Origin: Sperchopsis tessellata
Lineage: Eukaryota; Arthropoda; Insecta; Coleoptera; Hydrophilidae
Direction of reading: 5' to 3'
Length of the DNA stretch: 31,779 bases
NCBI GenBank assembly: GCA_033557685.1
Contig: JAWQRN010000304.1
Span: 1 to 31,779, forward strand
A program made the position numbers and the translations under genes. A model generated the notes under the pieces. The model did not search any database, was not told the origin of the DNA, and worked only from the letters and a program-made list of their open reading frames with translations. Position 1 is the first letter of the stretch. Every line of letters starts with the position of its first letter. Below are positions 19,400-31,240 of this stretch, piece by piece.

Positions 19400-21850
19400 T
19401 CTAGTAAAATTGTGTAAATAAATTTATAAAAATAAGATGAAACTGATACCAATGATGTTTATCTTATAAAATATTGGAATTTCTTGGGTAGAAATATATT
19501 TTGTCAATATTTTGTTTGAAATACCTAAATATTTTTTTGGTTGTAATACAGTTTGTAGATAACAAAAAATATAAACCCAAAATACAAAATTTGCTTCTAT
19601 AAAAAAGTTACAAATTCATGGTGATTCCGCGGTTACGAAACGTTTTTGAAAAGGTTTCAGTTTTCGTGTGTGCTCTCTACAGGATTAAAATATTGAAAAA
19701 ATAAATAACAGAAGTGGGCCTAGAATGGATGAGTAATATTGACTTTGTTAACAAAGTATGTATATAGTGCTGAGAGGTGTTCTAGAAATAATCAGTAACA
19801 ATAAGAAATTTTAATTATATCTTATCTTTTCCCTGCCTACGAGCCTATGCCGCAGAGTAAGCATGTCAAGTTTTTGAACCTTTGGTTTATTCTATCTATC
19901 GTATATTTTCAATTTGAAGTAAAATGTATAAATAAATATCTTACTTAAATGCATTTGCCGCAGTGCGCTTTCCGAACTATTCTCTAAAAATACAAGGTCA
20001 TCATAAGTACTTTTATGTGCCGGAAAGTAGAAAGCACTGGATATAGCAAAATGCATATGCCTGTTAATGCCGAAAACGGTCGAATTTTATGCGACATGTA
20101 TTAAATACAATACATAGCTTTAATGCTTTAAACGGTTCATATTCCTAGAACCGCCGCATATACCGACTATGGTGGAAATATTTAATGTAGCTAGTTATAT
20201 GTAAGTAATTTCACTCATTCAATTTAAAACAGATTGCATAGAAAATTATCCCTTTAGCCATTTCTCTCTCTGCAAATGCAAGTTGAAGGGGATGGATGAA
20301 ACGTGGTATTCGAATACTTACCAAGGATTTATGTGATAAACAAACACTGAGATAGCTGGTGGGATTATAGTTTGTTTAATACGCTGCTTTACTCAAGTGC
20401 AAATTCTGTTTTAGATCACACAATAAATCCGGCAGCAAATGAATGCATTTACGAGATTACGCTTCTTTGAAACTAGTTTCCCTTTGAAATTATCCATACG
20501 CCAAAACTAAATTATATACACACATCTGCACATCATGTTAGCTTTATTCTCTCATACATAATCTCTATGGACGCGAAAGTAGAAAACAATAAAGGGGAAG
20601 GATGCTATTTTATATACGATTTAAAATCTCTGTGCGCCTGCACTTGACTAAAGAATTAAATTTAAATGGAATGTCGTATATTGTTTAGCGTTATAGTCGT
20701 TTATTAAAAATTTACAGTGGAAATTACTGTAACCAATTCACCGCCATTAGAGGGTTTATTAGATAGTCTCCTCCAAGTTAATCGTGCAGATATATCATGG
20801 GCTTGATCTTGAGCATCTTTAATAGTTTTGAGTTTGGACGTTTATTATTTCAAACTAATATTAGACCTACATTGCCCTTGACACATGTTTTGTTCTTTTA
20901 TCTATTAGTTTAATGGCATAGAAATGGTCGTAGAAGAAATAATTTAGGACGAATAATATAGAGAACCCTTTTTAAAGACAAAGCTCTATTTGACATTTTA
21001 GCATCCAATTATTAAAATAAATGTGCTATATTTTTTCTTTTTTATTTGAGATTTAATGAATACGCAATAAAAATACGCATTAACGATAAGATCAAACAGT
21101 CATGCAGAAGGAAGCGGTGCTCTATATTAAGTTTGATATCCAGGCGTTTGCAAGCCTATATAAAAGTGGTAGCTTCAAATAAGAATACGACCTAAATTAC
21201 AGGTACTAAATTAGAAATAGCAAAATTATAGTAGTTTTTTTGTTGTTGTTTATAGAATATTTTCAACACATAGTATGATAAAGTGAATATAAATTTTCAA
21301 AATATCTCATAAATAATTTCTTAATCTTTTTATATACCTTCTAATTTACCATATTTTAACCTTAAACACGAAGGTGTAACTTAGAGAAACATGTAAAATC
21401 TTGAATTACTCGAAAAACATAGTGGTCTCAAAAGAGCGCCTTTTACACATAACGTGAGATCTTTAGTGGTACATAATTAAATGTTACTATTTCAAATAAA
21501 TTAGATAGGTAGAAACGTGTAGATATCGGAAATTATGTAGCCAAGGAATACTTTGTGTTTATGTGGACACATTCTTTCGCATAAACACGCATTTTCAAAA
21601 TTATCTCAAAGTTGATGACGATTACTTCATAAAAGCAGATGAAAGAAATATACATGTAAAATAAATCGGACTATTACTTTGGTATTCTTGGAAATTAAAA
21701 ACTTCTCCATATAATCATTAATAGTACCCATAAAAAATGAATATCTTTATATTTGCTATTCAATTATATGTCTATTTTTTCTTCTAAAGTAATTCCGGAT
21801 TTTCTATTATAATTTCAAGTAGAACCTACCAGTAAAGTTCAACAAACCTT
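19395..21850. other. intergenic DNA without recognisable genes
   Basis: No open frame above 60 codons, no transposon motif and no RNA gene was recognised on either strand. Confidence 0.55.
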
Positions 21851-22204
21851 CTAAGTATTCAGCTGGTAAATATGGGATCTCGAACTCGAGACACAGACGC
21901 GGTCGGTTTTTTGTGGTTTGGGAAAAGTCTTTGTGATGCTGGTCTCCTGTAAAAGTCCCGTGTATTGTAAGTAAATTAAGACAACGTGCACGCCAAATAC
22001 CGCAATTGTTTTTGGGCCACTGGATGCGTAAAAAATCCCCGGTGAAATAGTGTCGATGATTTGCCCTAGCCGATGAATTAGGCCGACCTTAGGTAAACAA
22101 ATAAAAAAAAGCAATAGTTTGGGCTTGTGATCAGGCATACCTGCAATAGGCGTCTTCCCTCGATAATTCATCATCGCGTTTGGAATTTTCGTTAAGTAGA
22201 CCAT
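21851..22204 (-). other. GC-richer block with a 117-codon open frame, unrecognised
   Basis: The minus strand is open for 117 codons from an ATG at 22204 to 21851, in a patch noticeably richer in G and C than both flanks. The predicted peptide is hydrophobic in the middle (around residues 28-90) with no motif I know. The opposite strand has stops in the same interval. Near its 3' side, GAGTTCGAGATCCC (minus strand, 21887-21874) resembles a pol III B box with one extra base, so a decayed SINE is an alternative to a small gene. I cannot choose between them. Confidence 0.3.
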
Positions 22205-23198
22205 ATATAGTAAATTTCGTCTTCATTTTTTTGTAGACCAAATAGTAGTGTAGTTTTTGAAATGAAATAGACTTACACGGTTATTACATATATGAATGTT
22301 GTTTCAGGGTGGAAATAACATTCAGTGTCTACGTACTGAATTAACATTCAGTGTAGTTTATTATTACCCAGTTGTCTTTGTAGTGGGATAATTATATCTC
22401 AATTATGTAAATAAACCTTTTATAAAACTATAGATAGAAGTATAATTTTTCAAATATTTCAATTCGTGTTCGGAAATAAGAAAAAAATGTATTTATTATT
22501 CTTATAAGACTATAACTAAAACAAAGATGAAAAGCTTATTTAGATTGATAGACTGGTATATTCATTATAAAGGGTTAAACTAGAGGATTTTTCTATAACA
22601 TTATTTAATATAAACTATGATATAGAAATTTGAAAGCTAAACTTGACTGACATTTGATGTAATATTACTTAGGATACAGAGTCATTTTGGACACCTAAAT
22701 GATAATAAAACTACATGTAATACTTATGATAACTAACAACTGAAATCATATTTGCTTCTATAATGTACATCTAAATTATCGGAAAAGATAGCCCATATTT
22801 TGTGTGAATGTATTATTTTTATATCCATTAAATCTTTCAAAAACACTAGTAAATGTATATTTAATAAAAAAAAACGCAGACTGACCTGAAGAAAAAGAGT
22901 TGAGTTTGTACATTCAATTGTGATACGTGTAAGAACGCAGTATACCGTGGACAAATGAGTACACTTGTTCAAATAGGATTTAACAAATATCTCCTTTAAT
23001 ATAAAAAAAGTTAGAACATAAAAGCAACATCCAAGTCATCACTTGCAAATCACATTTTATCAGAACATCATACAGTGGAAAATAGTTTAAAACAAATTAT
23101 ACACATAGAATAGAAAGAATCCAGACGCATGCCTGAAGCTGTAGAAATTCAGTGATAAAGACTTCCCTTATACGTGCGTGCACGACCAACAGGACATC
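22205..23198. other. AT-rich DNA; possible unread 3' part of the hAT pseudogene
   Basis: Contains the direct repeat TAACATTCAGTGT (22316-22328 and 22342-22354). The rest has no recognisable domain. The C-terminal half of the DUF4371-type transposase would be expected here on the minus strand but could not be read. Confidence 0.5.
22316..22354. repeat. 13-bp direct repeat overlapping a short palindrome
   Basis: TAACATTCAGTGT occurs twice, 26 bases apart. The second copy forms part of ACTGAAT-TAAC-ATTCAGT (22335-22352), a seven-base-pair stem with a four-base loop. No function is evident. Confidence 0.7.
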
Positions 23199-24060
23199 TA
23201 AAATTCACTGTTAATAATACTCAACACTACCCTATAATATGTAAAAAGTTTTGCTTCTTTTAATTCTTTCAACATTTTAACTTTTTATTGATCTCCAATC
23301 AGAGTAATAAATTAATCGTAGATAATGGATGATGAATAGTGTAAACTTCCCTTTCCTGAGTTCACATAATTATTTCAATGATTTCGTAGAAAATGAATGA
23401 ATACAGCCGAATATTCTAATGCGCCAATATAATTTTCACTGTATTCCTTATTAAATGTTTGATACTTTCCACGAAAAAACAAGCTATACGATGCTAAATA
23501 CTTTATAGTGGCAATAACACGTTTCAAATTATCGAGACAATATAGACGTTCAGATTCTTGTGATTTAATTAGAGCTGTTTCGATACGACCTTGACTTCTA
23601 CTTCTACAAATAAATATATGTATCCATAAAATGATCAATAGAATTTTCGTGTCCTGATAATAGTTTAAAATGTTTTTCCAAACATTTGTTCCTCTTGAAA
23701 GTTTTTTAAATGAATATTGTTTACAAATAGAATAATATGCCATTTTATTGGTTGCAGTATAAACCAGTTATTCTCTTCTACATTGTTCTCTGTTCTTATT
23801 AACACTATTAAATGCATTTACATTTAACGACCTATGTATTATTCGTGATCTTTCTTTATATTTTATTCTAGAAGATTTTAATGATTCGAATTCAACTACT
23901 GGTTTATATTTAACATAATAGCTTTGAATTTCCGAAGTTATTATTTCAGGCCATATAGCTATGTCTCTTGGAAAAACTGAAATACTATCTATTTTACTAT
24001 CATTAATTTGATTTTCTGTATTAGAAATATTTGGGTTTGAAATAGAGTATTGGCATTTTC
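23199..24060 (-). pseudogene. hAT-type transposase with DUF4371 (ZMYM1-like), broken
   Basis: A single minus-strand frame runs from about 24030 to 23199 with five in-frame stops. It reads SVFPRDIAIWPEIITSEIQS (about 23990-23925), where D-x-x-x-W-P-E marks the start of the TTF-type zinc-finger region. Then come LVYTATNKMAYYSICKQYS (usual: W-L-V-Y-S...C-F-C-C-K-L-F, with two Cys lost), ETALIKSQESERLYCLDNLK, RVIATIKYLAS, FRGKYQTFN, YIGALEYSAVF (usual: N-Y-L-G-L-L-E-L), and after a stop NNYVNSGKGSLHYSSSIIYD and LKELKEAKLFTYY (usual: KGN-x-x-Y-L-S-S-x-I-x-x-E-F, K-E-A-K-Y-Y-S). That is the beginning of DUF4371; the catalytic core and dimerisation domain are not seen. A frame at 24243-23989 may be its frameshifted N-terminus. 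Confidence 0.85.
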
Positions 24061-25888
24061 TAAAATATTTGTCTCATTTGCATTAATTGTGCGGATTTTA
24101 TCAAAAATGAGGATGGTAATGATTTTATTTTCTTTTGTTAGAGCTCTGTTCTTGTTTTTCATATCATACTTGGATGCTTGGAAGATATTATTAGAAGTAT
24201 CTATACAAATAATAAAAATATTGCAAATGGTAATGTTTTTCAATTAAGTAAACACAATAAAAATTTACTCCTTAAATACTTCTTAAATCGTTTTTGAGAA
24301 AAATCTCATAAAAGTATCTAACCTTAGTTAGGTTAGGAAGAAGGTATAAACGTTAAATAGCGAGTACAGATGACCGAATGTATTTTAGTTTACCTACTTA
24401 TTTACTTAATTTTTGTGCGCAAGTACTGGAAAATTCATGCACATTGGGGTTCTCCTTGTTTTAATGTAAAATTTTCAGTATAGCCCACCGTTCCGTTTTT
24501 TGTACTTAATCGGTACGAACTGCTTACAAATACCACGTGAAATTTTTAACATGTCAATGACTGAGGGTAACATAGTTTAACCTATTTATTATTATACTTA
24601 AAATGTTTTGATTTTTTTATAGTAAAATCAATTAATGTAGGAATATCGTAAGGTAAGGTCGGTTCAAGATAAAAAATATAAATTATGTGCAAGAAATTCA
24701 CGTTTATACTAAGTGTAACTTTTCGTGTTTACATTTACGCATAACCATTGATATATAATAGAATTTTTAAATTTAGAATTTGTGTCTGTTTTTTTATTAA
24801 GAGGAAATAATTTTGTCTTTAAGCTGAATTAAAATGTTCAATATTGTATCATGCTCTATAAATTTTAATTATCGTACAAGGTTTCGTTTTTTCACCATTT
24901 CTGTAAGATTTATATCAATTGCTGCAGATCACTTATATGTCAGTACGGGCTTTATATCAAAAAAAAAAATGCAAGGAACGGCGCGTCATATCTGGGAAGT
25001 TTTATTGGCATTCTCGATATTTATTTCCAGCATGGTTTGATCTGTAATCAATATATTCAAACGACTACCGCAAAGAAATACTGCACAGGATCTGGTAAAC
25101 TCTAAATACTTTTGAAATAATCCATTCTTGCGGAGTACCAAACAAGTAAAAATAAAACTACGTAAAAAGATAACATAATTTTGCTCTCCCTGGAGAAATG
25201 TACAAATTCATGGAGAACATGCCTTTGCGCCTAATGAAATTCAGTGTAAGCCAACAATGGTGAGAAAGTTAAACAGACAAGAATAAATTTTAAGGTTTCT
25301 ACATGAAAACTAATTACGTTTTCTAATTAGGGCTCAAAACTTGCATTACTCTTTCCCGTCTCTGTTTCTTATTGGAACTAGACTATTTGCCAAGAGTGTG
25401 ATGGTTGGTATGCATAAAAGGAAAACGGAAGAGGAAATTATTTAATTTTAAGGATCATCTGGTGCAAGTGCTTGTCGAGCGTTACAATAAAATTTACGAA
25501 TTGTCTTAGCACTTTCAACAAATAACTATTAGCATGTTACAGGTGTCTAAACTTCTATGGTATAAAATGGTAAATTCAGTTAATAATAGAGTTAAAATTT
25601 ACGAAATTGTTTCTAATATTTTATGATTTCGATAATTGGTATTTAAATAATCCACTACGTTGGTTAATGCAATACTGTAAAAGTCTACTTCTAATTTTAA
25701 GAAAAAAGGGTTGTAAATCATTTTCATTTTTATAATGCTACACGTTAAGAACCCCAACGGCAACAGAACTAGTACTAATTATTCGAATACAGTTATTGGA
25801 AAAATATTGATAAAAAAAGGATTGAACGATGGTGTTTAGCTTGTGGCAAATCATTGAAAAAGGCTATATTTTCGCATCTATGTGTTCT
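24061..25888. other. AT-rich DNA without recognisable genes
   Basis: Open frames of 65-84 codons on both strands between 23989 and 24247 overlap each other; the minus one may belong to the transposase pseudogene. The 68-codon frame at 24834-25040 has no recognisable feature. Nothing else found. Confidence 0.5.
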
Positions 25889-26092
25889 CTATATCATGTA
25901 GTTGTCAAGTTCCTTTGAATAAAGGATAACATATTCTACATCTTTTAAATTCCAGTTTACATTAAAAGCAATTCTTTCTTGTCTGCGTTAAGTATTTGTG
26001 ACGTGTAAATTTTCATTTAAAGATATTCTACACATAATCAAACCATGATCGCTTTCTGTGTCAAAACGGTTCAGAAATGTGCAGTCTTGTAT
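25889..26092 (-). pseudogene. LINE endonuclease C-terminal fragment
   Basis: The minus-strand frame reads IQDCTFLNRFDTESDHGLIM, then CRISLNENL, an in-frame TAA, and RRQERIAFNVNWNLKDVEYV to a TAG. The S-D-H triplet is the last catalytic motif of the apurinic-type LINE endonuclease (usual: V-x-x-x-x-F-x-T-G-S-D-H-R-L-V-R-A-x-I), with Gly changed to Glu before it. The following basic segment corresponds to the linker after the domain. No reverse transcriptase is seen downstream (lower coordinates), and the rest of the endonuclease upstream is not readable, so this is an isolated piece. Likely the same broad LINE group as the copies at 13085 and 30310, but not certain. Confidence 0.65.
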
Positions 26093-28299
26093 ATTTCTTG
26101 AAGCGTTTCATATTTATCATCATTAGAGTTTTACCATTAATGCTAAATCTGATATAGTAGGGCTGTCACCTTATACATTCTCACTTTAATGCGAAACATG
26201 TATGATTAATTTCATTAGATAAGTATGCCTAATTAAAAACATTTCAGAATGGTTCATACAAAATGTTGGTACTTTACATACTATTTTATTTTCCTTTAGT
26301 ATTTGTTTCATTTTGTTTCCAACTACAATGTAATAGTGTGGCCAATCCACTGTTTTATTGCCATTGATCCTTTGCAACACTTTATTATTTTGTTCGCTGG
26401 TATCATTTAAATCTTCTCTACTTTTGTGTTTACTGTTTTTAACACATGATGGTTAGTAGTAACAATTTTTAATTTTTTCTCCTTGTTGCCTCAAAGAATT
26501 TCTTTACGACGTTTACCGTTGATGCATTTTTCTTCCAGTTTAAGACCTTTTCATAATGAATATTACGAACGCCCGTGAACATTGTCGATATATGTGTTTA
26601 TTTAACCGTCCTTGCCGGTCAGCTGTTTCGTTCAACCGTCAGTAGCCATAAAACAGGTGGTTTATTGTTTAAATTTTCTGCCGTCGAAAGTACGAATGTA
26701 TGAATCATATAATAATACACTATTTATTACTGTTGTGCAAATTGTCTCCATCGTATTGTTCGGATATATATGTTGAAATCCTGAAAAAAACTGCGGGTTG
26801 ACAAGTTTAATATCAGCCGCTCCAATATGGGGAAAATACGTTTTAATGTCTTCTATAAATATTATTTTCAGAAATATCTACTCTGGTCACGACTATCTTA
26901 TTAAAACTTATCTTTAAAATTAAATTTTTAAGAAAAAATGTTATATTAATAGATCAGTACTACACTTGCTTAATAAATATTGAAGTGCACTTTAAGAAAC
27001 TCGAGTAACTTAGGATTAAAATTAGATATTACATTAAAAACAACCATTCATTGCTGTATAGTATTAACTACTTGTTTACCAAAATGAGTTTCTTTTTTCC
27101 AACTAAGAAAAGTATAATCCTTTCTATTACCGATTTCATTAATAATGTTTTTCAGAAAATCACAAATATCTTGGAAACTGACAAGTTTAGATACAGATAA
27201 TGCTTCAGAAACAAGCTTTCAAATCTTATGGACCATTTAAAACTGCAATACTATATTGAAGGTTCTATTTATAATAATGAAGTTTAGTTATGCCCTGGAA
27301 AAGCTTACCATACCGTATAAACGCAAATAATTTTAATATATTCTCCAGATAAAACTAAACAAATGTTAATAATTTATGATATTTCAAAATTAAACTTTTA
27401 ACAATATATCAAACGCCGCGGTACTATATGTCACCCTATATACGTACTGCAATATATTAAGGAAACAAATAGTGACATCTGTAAAGACATACATGCAAAG
27501 AAACAACTTAAAACAAATCCAAGGCACCATTCTCTGAATTCCTACAGCACCAATAGTTAAAATGTAATTTTCGCTATCTCATCTTGGAGATATACTTGAT
27601 ACCAGACATTTACAATTCTTTTCGGAAGTTAGGATCTTAAATATGAAGAAAGATAAGAATATTCGAAAGAGTTATATAATACATAGCTTGTAAAACAAGA
27701 ACGAGGATGGTGGCAGACCAAACGGTAAAATTGGAAACGATTTTGTTTCAGTTGGCATAGAACGAGTTATGTAACTCCTCATTTTCTAGGATATTTGGTA
27801 GTTATTATTGCTAAAAACCTATATGAAGGTAAAATATGTAAACTTCGTGGATTGGCTAATGCGTTGGCATAAGTAGTAATAGAAAATGCTCTGCAGTCAA
27901 TTTTAAGTCTATTTAGTTAAATTATGGCAAGACTCTCTAAAACCTCAAAATAATTTTATAGGCTAAGGTTAAACTACACACAGTTTAATATTACTTTAAA
28001 GCATTCATTTTAAATAATATAACTAGAAAAAACCACATATTTCACAAAATTGTAGCCTTGAGTTACTACCATAGAATTTATTTTTTTGGATGCAGATATT
28101 TAACTATCCAAAGTTGATATTGAAACGGTATGAGGTTTCTCAATTATTTTATTTTCTGTAGTTACATTTCAGCTTTATTCATTATAAAATCCTCCCTGTG
28201 GCGTGAATCAAACAGTCGCGTAGTACGCGACAACGTATACGGAAGCCGCGAGTGCGTGGATGTATTCGCGCGCATTGGACACATTTTGGTTGTGTTACT
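26093..28299. other. AT-rich DNA without recognisable genes
   Basis: A 64-codon minus-strand frame (26186-26380) lies just upstream of the endonuclease fragment and could be part of the same LINE, but I cannot match it. A GC-richer patch (28190-28290) leads into the repeat array that follows. No other feature was recognised. Confidence 0.45.
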
Positions 28300-28540
28300 C
28301 TGTATTTTCGGGCTTTCATTGTCCAATTTTTGTTTCATTGTAACATATTATTTGTGTCATAGTTACTGTATTTTCGAGTTTTCATTATCTTATTCTTACA
28401 TATCATTATAATATTTAATTTACTTCAAATACTGTATTTTCAAGTTTCCCTTTGTCTTTTTTATTTGTCATTGTGTGTTTTAGCTACTTATTTTCAGGTT
28501 TTCGGTGTCATCTTTTTTGCATATTTGTTTGTTCCGTAAC
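28300..28540 (+). repeat. decayed minisatellite-like array, four units
   Basis: Units begin at 28300, 28376, 28432 and 28487 with CTGTATTTTCGGGCTTTCATTGTC, CTGTATTTTCGAG-TTTTCATTATC, CTGTATTTTCAAGTTTCCC and CTTATTTTCAGGTTTTCGGTGTC forms of one core (about 24 bases), followed by T-rich tails with TTTGTTT or TTATTTGT. Spacing is 76, 56 and 55 bases. The array lies in a stretch with several CpG-rich patches, and could be part of a long terminal repeat. Confidence 0.6.
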
Positions 28541-30309
28541 TTATAGCGCTATTATATTTATTGCTGTAATAGGAAAGTCATTTACCCTTCAGTCGAGCAC
28601 GTTATTTTTGCTATTACCATTGACAAGGTAACTAAAGGACTAGGCTCGTTCCTGCTATCATAAAACGACAGGTATTAATAGACGATTTAGCAACCTGTCA
28701 TAGTCCTCACTAGTTCTACCGGGTCCATCATCACTTTCACCGATTCAGAGCGTGCGCGATTTCGGCAGTTGGTTTGTCGATTGCGGCAATTATTCTTTCT
28801 CGATTTTCTTTTGTTCAATATATAGTATTTCAATTAATTTGCGTTATTTTGTTTACTTCGGCGATCTTCATTTCCCGATAGAATCTATTTCAGTTTACTC
28901 CTACACTTCAAGGTTCCTTTTACCACTAGTATTAGAATAAACTCGCTCTCGAGTAATTGTTCATTAGCTTATCCCAGTTAAGTAAGGGTATAGTTAAGGT
29001 CTCCTTTTGATGGAAGCTGTTATAATATGTACCACAAATGCTAATTCTTAAATCCTATTTTTGCCAGTTCGGACACGTTAATAGATGCAGTTTTACTATT
29101 ATTTATTTACTGAATTGGATACACATGAAATTATTATCTACAGTGAACATATTCCTCTAACTTTCAATAGATTGTGTTAGGTACTTCCTGCAAATATTGT
29201 ATCCTGTAATACATAAATAGTAATCAGCTGTTTTTTCTTCATTTCAATGCCCATATCAAATTGCTTCTATCTGTTGTACTTTTAATTAGTTTCTATGAGA
29301 AATTTTGTGAAAAAAACCTATCTTTATAAATTAGTTTCATCATGTTAATACATTTAGAAGGATTTCAGATATTCTTTTTTTGTTATTTTACATCAGATTT
29401 ATCTCAATCGACTAGGACCGCCCATCAATATCAGGTGTTGAAGCTCATAATGATGCTTTGGTTAAAATTAATACAAAACAACTTGAATTCTTTGTTAAGA
29501 ATTAACGTAATCGAAGGTTTTCCCATTACATATAATGCAGCTTCAAACAACGACGATATTTTTACCATTTTTCGATAAACAAATATTATTTTATGTCAAG
29601 GGGTAGACATTGTATTTATGTTTAGCTTTTGACAATTCATCTGCTATAATGTGCCCAATAAGCTTTCATAACGTCATTAAGTCTTAACTGAAGTGCACAT
29701 ATGCTTAAGTACATTATAGATAGATTAAAACGCTTTTATATTGTTGGGAAGAAACTAAGATAATGCATTTGCACACTATGCGCAGGCTATTGATCCTTGC
29801 AAAAGTTTTATTTTTGTTGCATCACACTAATTGAGCTGCAGTTGAAATGGAGCATGCATAATTAATATAATTAAAAATTCGTCTGATGAATAGTGCGAAT
29901 GTATTATAAAATTGCATTATTATAGAAAGCATGACGCTGAATATTTTAATTGAATTGCACGTTCCTCTTTATACGGGGTTCCTGCACAGAATCCGATCTC
30001 TTTTGTTTAAGGCTGAATTTAACATTTCAAAGCATTCGAGTTGTCGCAATAAAACAACGCCGACGTATACTTGTATCTTGTATCTTCCGTATATGTTTAC
30101 AAAACCATTCCGAAAGAAAAGCAATATACCTGAAGTACATAGTGCGATAACATAGTTGCAAGTCATATAATCGTTTTTAAAATTGAAAAAGTCATTGTTC
30201 ATACATATATGCATTAAGCGGACATTCCATATTGTGAGTTATACAGAGATAATGATATTTCAAGTTGAAAAACTTGAAATAATTAAAACTTAAACTCAAA
30301 TACAGTTTT
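28541..30309. other. intergenic DNA without recognisable genes
   Basis: 28640-28960 is richer in G and C and contains AATAAA at 28936-28941; it could be the rest of a degraded long terminal repeat, but no paired copy, primer-binding site or gag/pol was found. Overlapping open frames of 66-81 codons on both strands at 29931-30214 look like chance. Confidence 0.4.
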
Positions 30310-30330
30310 TGGTAAAAACTCCAATTTCTG

Positions 30331-30690
30331 CAAATGTATGCCCCATCAAGCAACCATTCAGATAAGACGGTTGAAGTGTTCTAATTAGAGGTCACAGATC
30401 TGCATGTTTGTTTATCTACAAACCTAAATATCATCTTAGTAGAGTTTAATAGGAAAACAAAACAAACAGTAGTTGTAGGAGCAGTCGGCTTTGGAAGAAA
30501 AATTGAACGAGACATTAGACAAGTAGAATTTGCAGAATGAAAAAGCCTGCATATAGAAAATACCATGTTTACAGAAAACATCACAATTTGGACTTAGAAG
30601 AGTCGTAATAACACTAGGAAGAATATTGACTACATACTTATTAATAGAAAAGCAATCATAAAAAACTGCACAGTTCAGAAGTTATCTAAC
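30331..30690 (+). pseudogene. LINE endonuclease fragment (copy 2)
   Basis: The plus strand reads QMYAPSSNHSDKTVEVF, a stop, then LEVTDLH (30331-30410), corresponding to the VQVYAPTS...EVEAFYEEV block. From 30469 one frame reads VVVGAVGFGRKIERDIRQVE, FAE, stop, KSLHIENTMFTENITIWT, stop, KSRNNTRKNIDYILINRKA and IIKNCTV. These match V-G-x-F-N/G-F-G-x-R-N-E-R, F-A-E, N-T-x-F, W-T-W-x-S and N-x-I-D-Y-I-L of the family. The segment is longer and cleaner than in copy 1. In-frame stops and a missing G-D-F-N-A block show it is inactive. A 67-codon minus-strand frame here is an antisense artefact. Confidence 0.85.
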
Positions 30691-31009
30691 AGTTGCGGCA
30701 GAAAAATGAACTTGGACCATCTCAAATCTAATCAAGAAGTATTTCAACTAGAGCTTAATAACATATTTGCTGCTCTGGAAGATTACAATGATGTTGATAA
30801 TGCGTTTCATACAGACATAGAATGAGCCATATATGGTGGAAATGCTAATAGTAAAATGGAATCGAAATAATGCAGACTATAGAGCATGTGGAACATTTAA
30901 AGACCAATAAAAAGTCAAGATTTAGCTATGAAACCACACTATGGTCTATAGAGCAGCATAGGAGCTACAAACAAGTGAAACAGAGAATTAGTTGTAGGAG
31001 GCGCAGTAT

Positions 31010-31240
31010 ATTGATACGAAGATAGACTAAGGTTATGGATGTTACAATGACGGTGAACGTGCAAAAGTGGAAATAGGCAAGATATCTTGGAATTTACGTT
31101 GTAAGAGCTGACAGACAATGTAATGCCAAGAGGAACACCCAATTATAGTTTGGACAGAGAATTTGGTTAGGAACATGTAGACGAGAAGGTCTCACAACCG
31201 TGGCGAGTGGAACGATCTTGGGGAGACCTTCATCCATTGC
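31010..31240 (+). pseudogene. LINE protein C-terminal tail (copy 2)
   Basis: Frames on the plus strand read RRQTKVMDV followed by VQKWK (31015-31075), matching the R-x-R-T-K-V-x-D-V...L-K-W-x-W-A-G-H tail that follows the reverse transcriptase in this group. About 31192-31236 reads NRGEWNDLGETFIH, matching the final D-R-x-x-W-R-x-L-G-E-A-Y-V-Q segment. Stops and at least one frame change separate the two. The 85-codon minus-strand frame overlapping it (31094-31351) is the reverse of this tail. Confidence 0.65.

Larger units (their letters stand above)
30310..31240 (+). mobile_element. degenerate RTE-like LINE, copy 2, reverse transcriptase core missing
   Basis: Endonuclease homology (30331-30690) is followed by a linker (about 30690-30990) and then by the extreme C-terminal tail of the LINE protein (about 31010-31240). 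The reverse transcriptase in between is absent, so this copy carries an internal deletion. The endonuclease start aligns well with copy 1 at 13091: both contain a readable form of V-E-x-F...V-T-x-L-H at the same place. Confidence 0.8.

Noticed and set aside
24324..24337. TTAG-TTAGG-TTAGG, resembling the insect telomere repeat
   Set aside because: Only two full units; too short to call an interstitial telomere array, expected by chance in this composition.
29931..30214. Three overlapping frames of 66-81 codons
   Set aside because: They overlap in both strands and two frames with no conserved motif; chance frames.
30381..30584. Minus-strand frame of 67 codons
   Set aside because: Antisense to the endonuclease of LINE copy 2.
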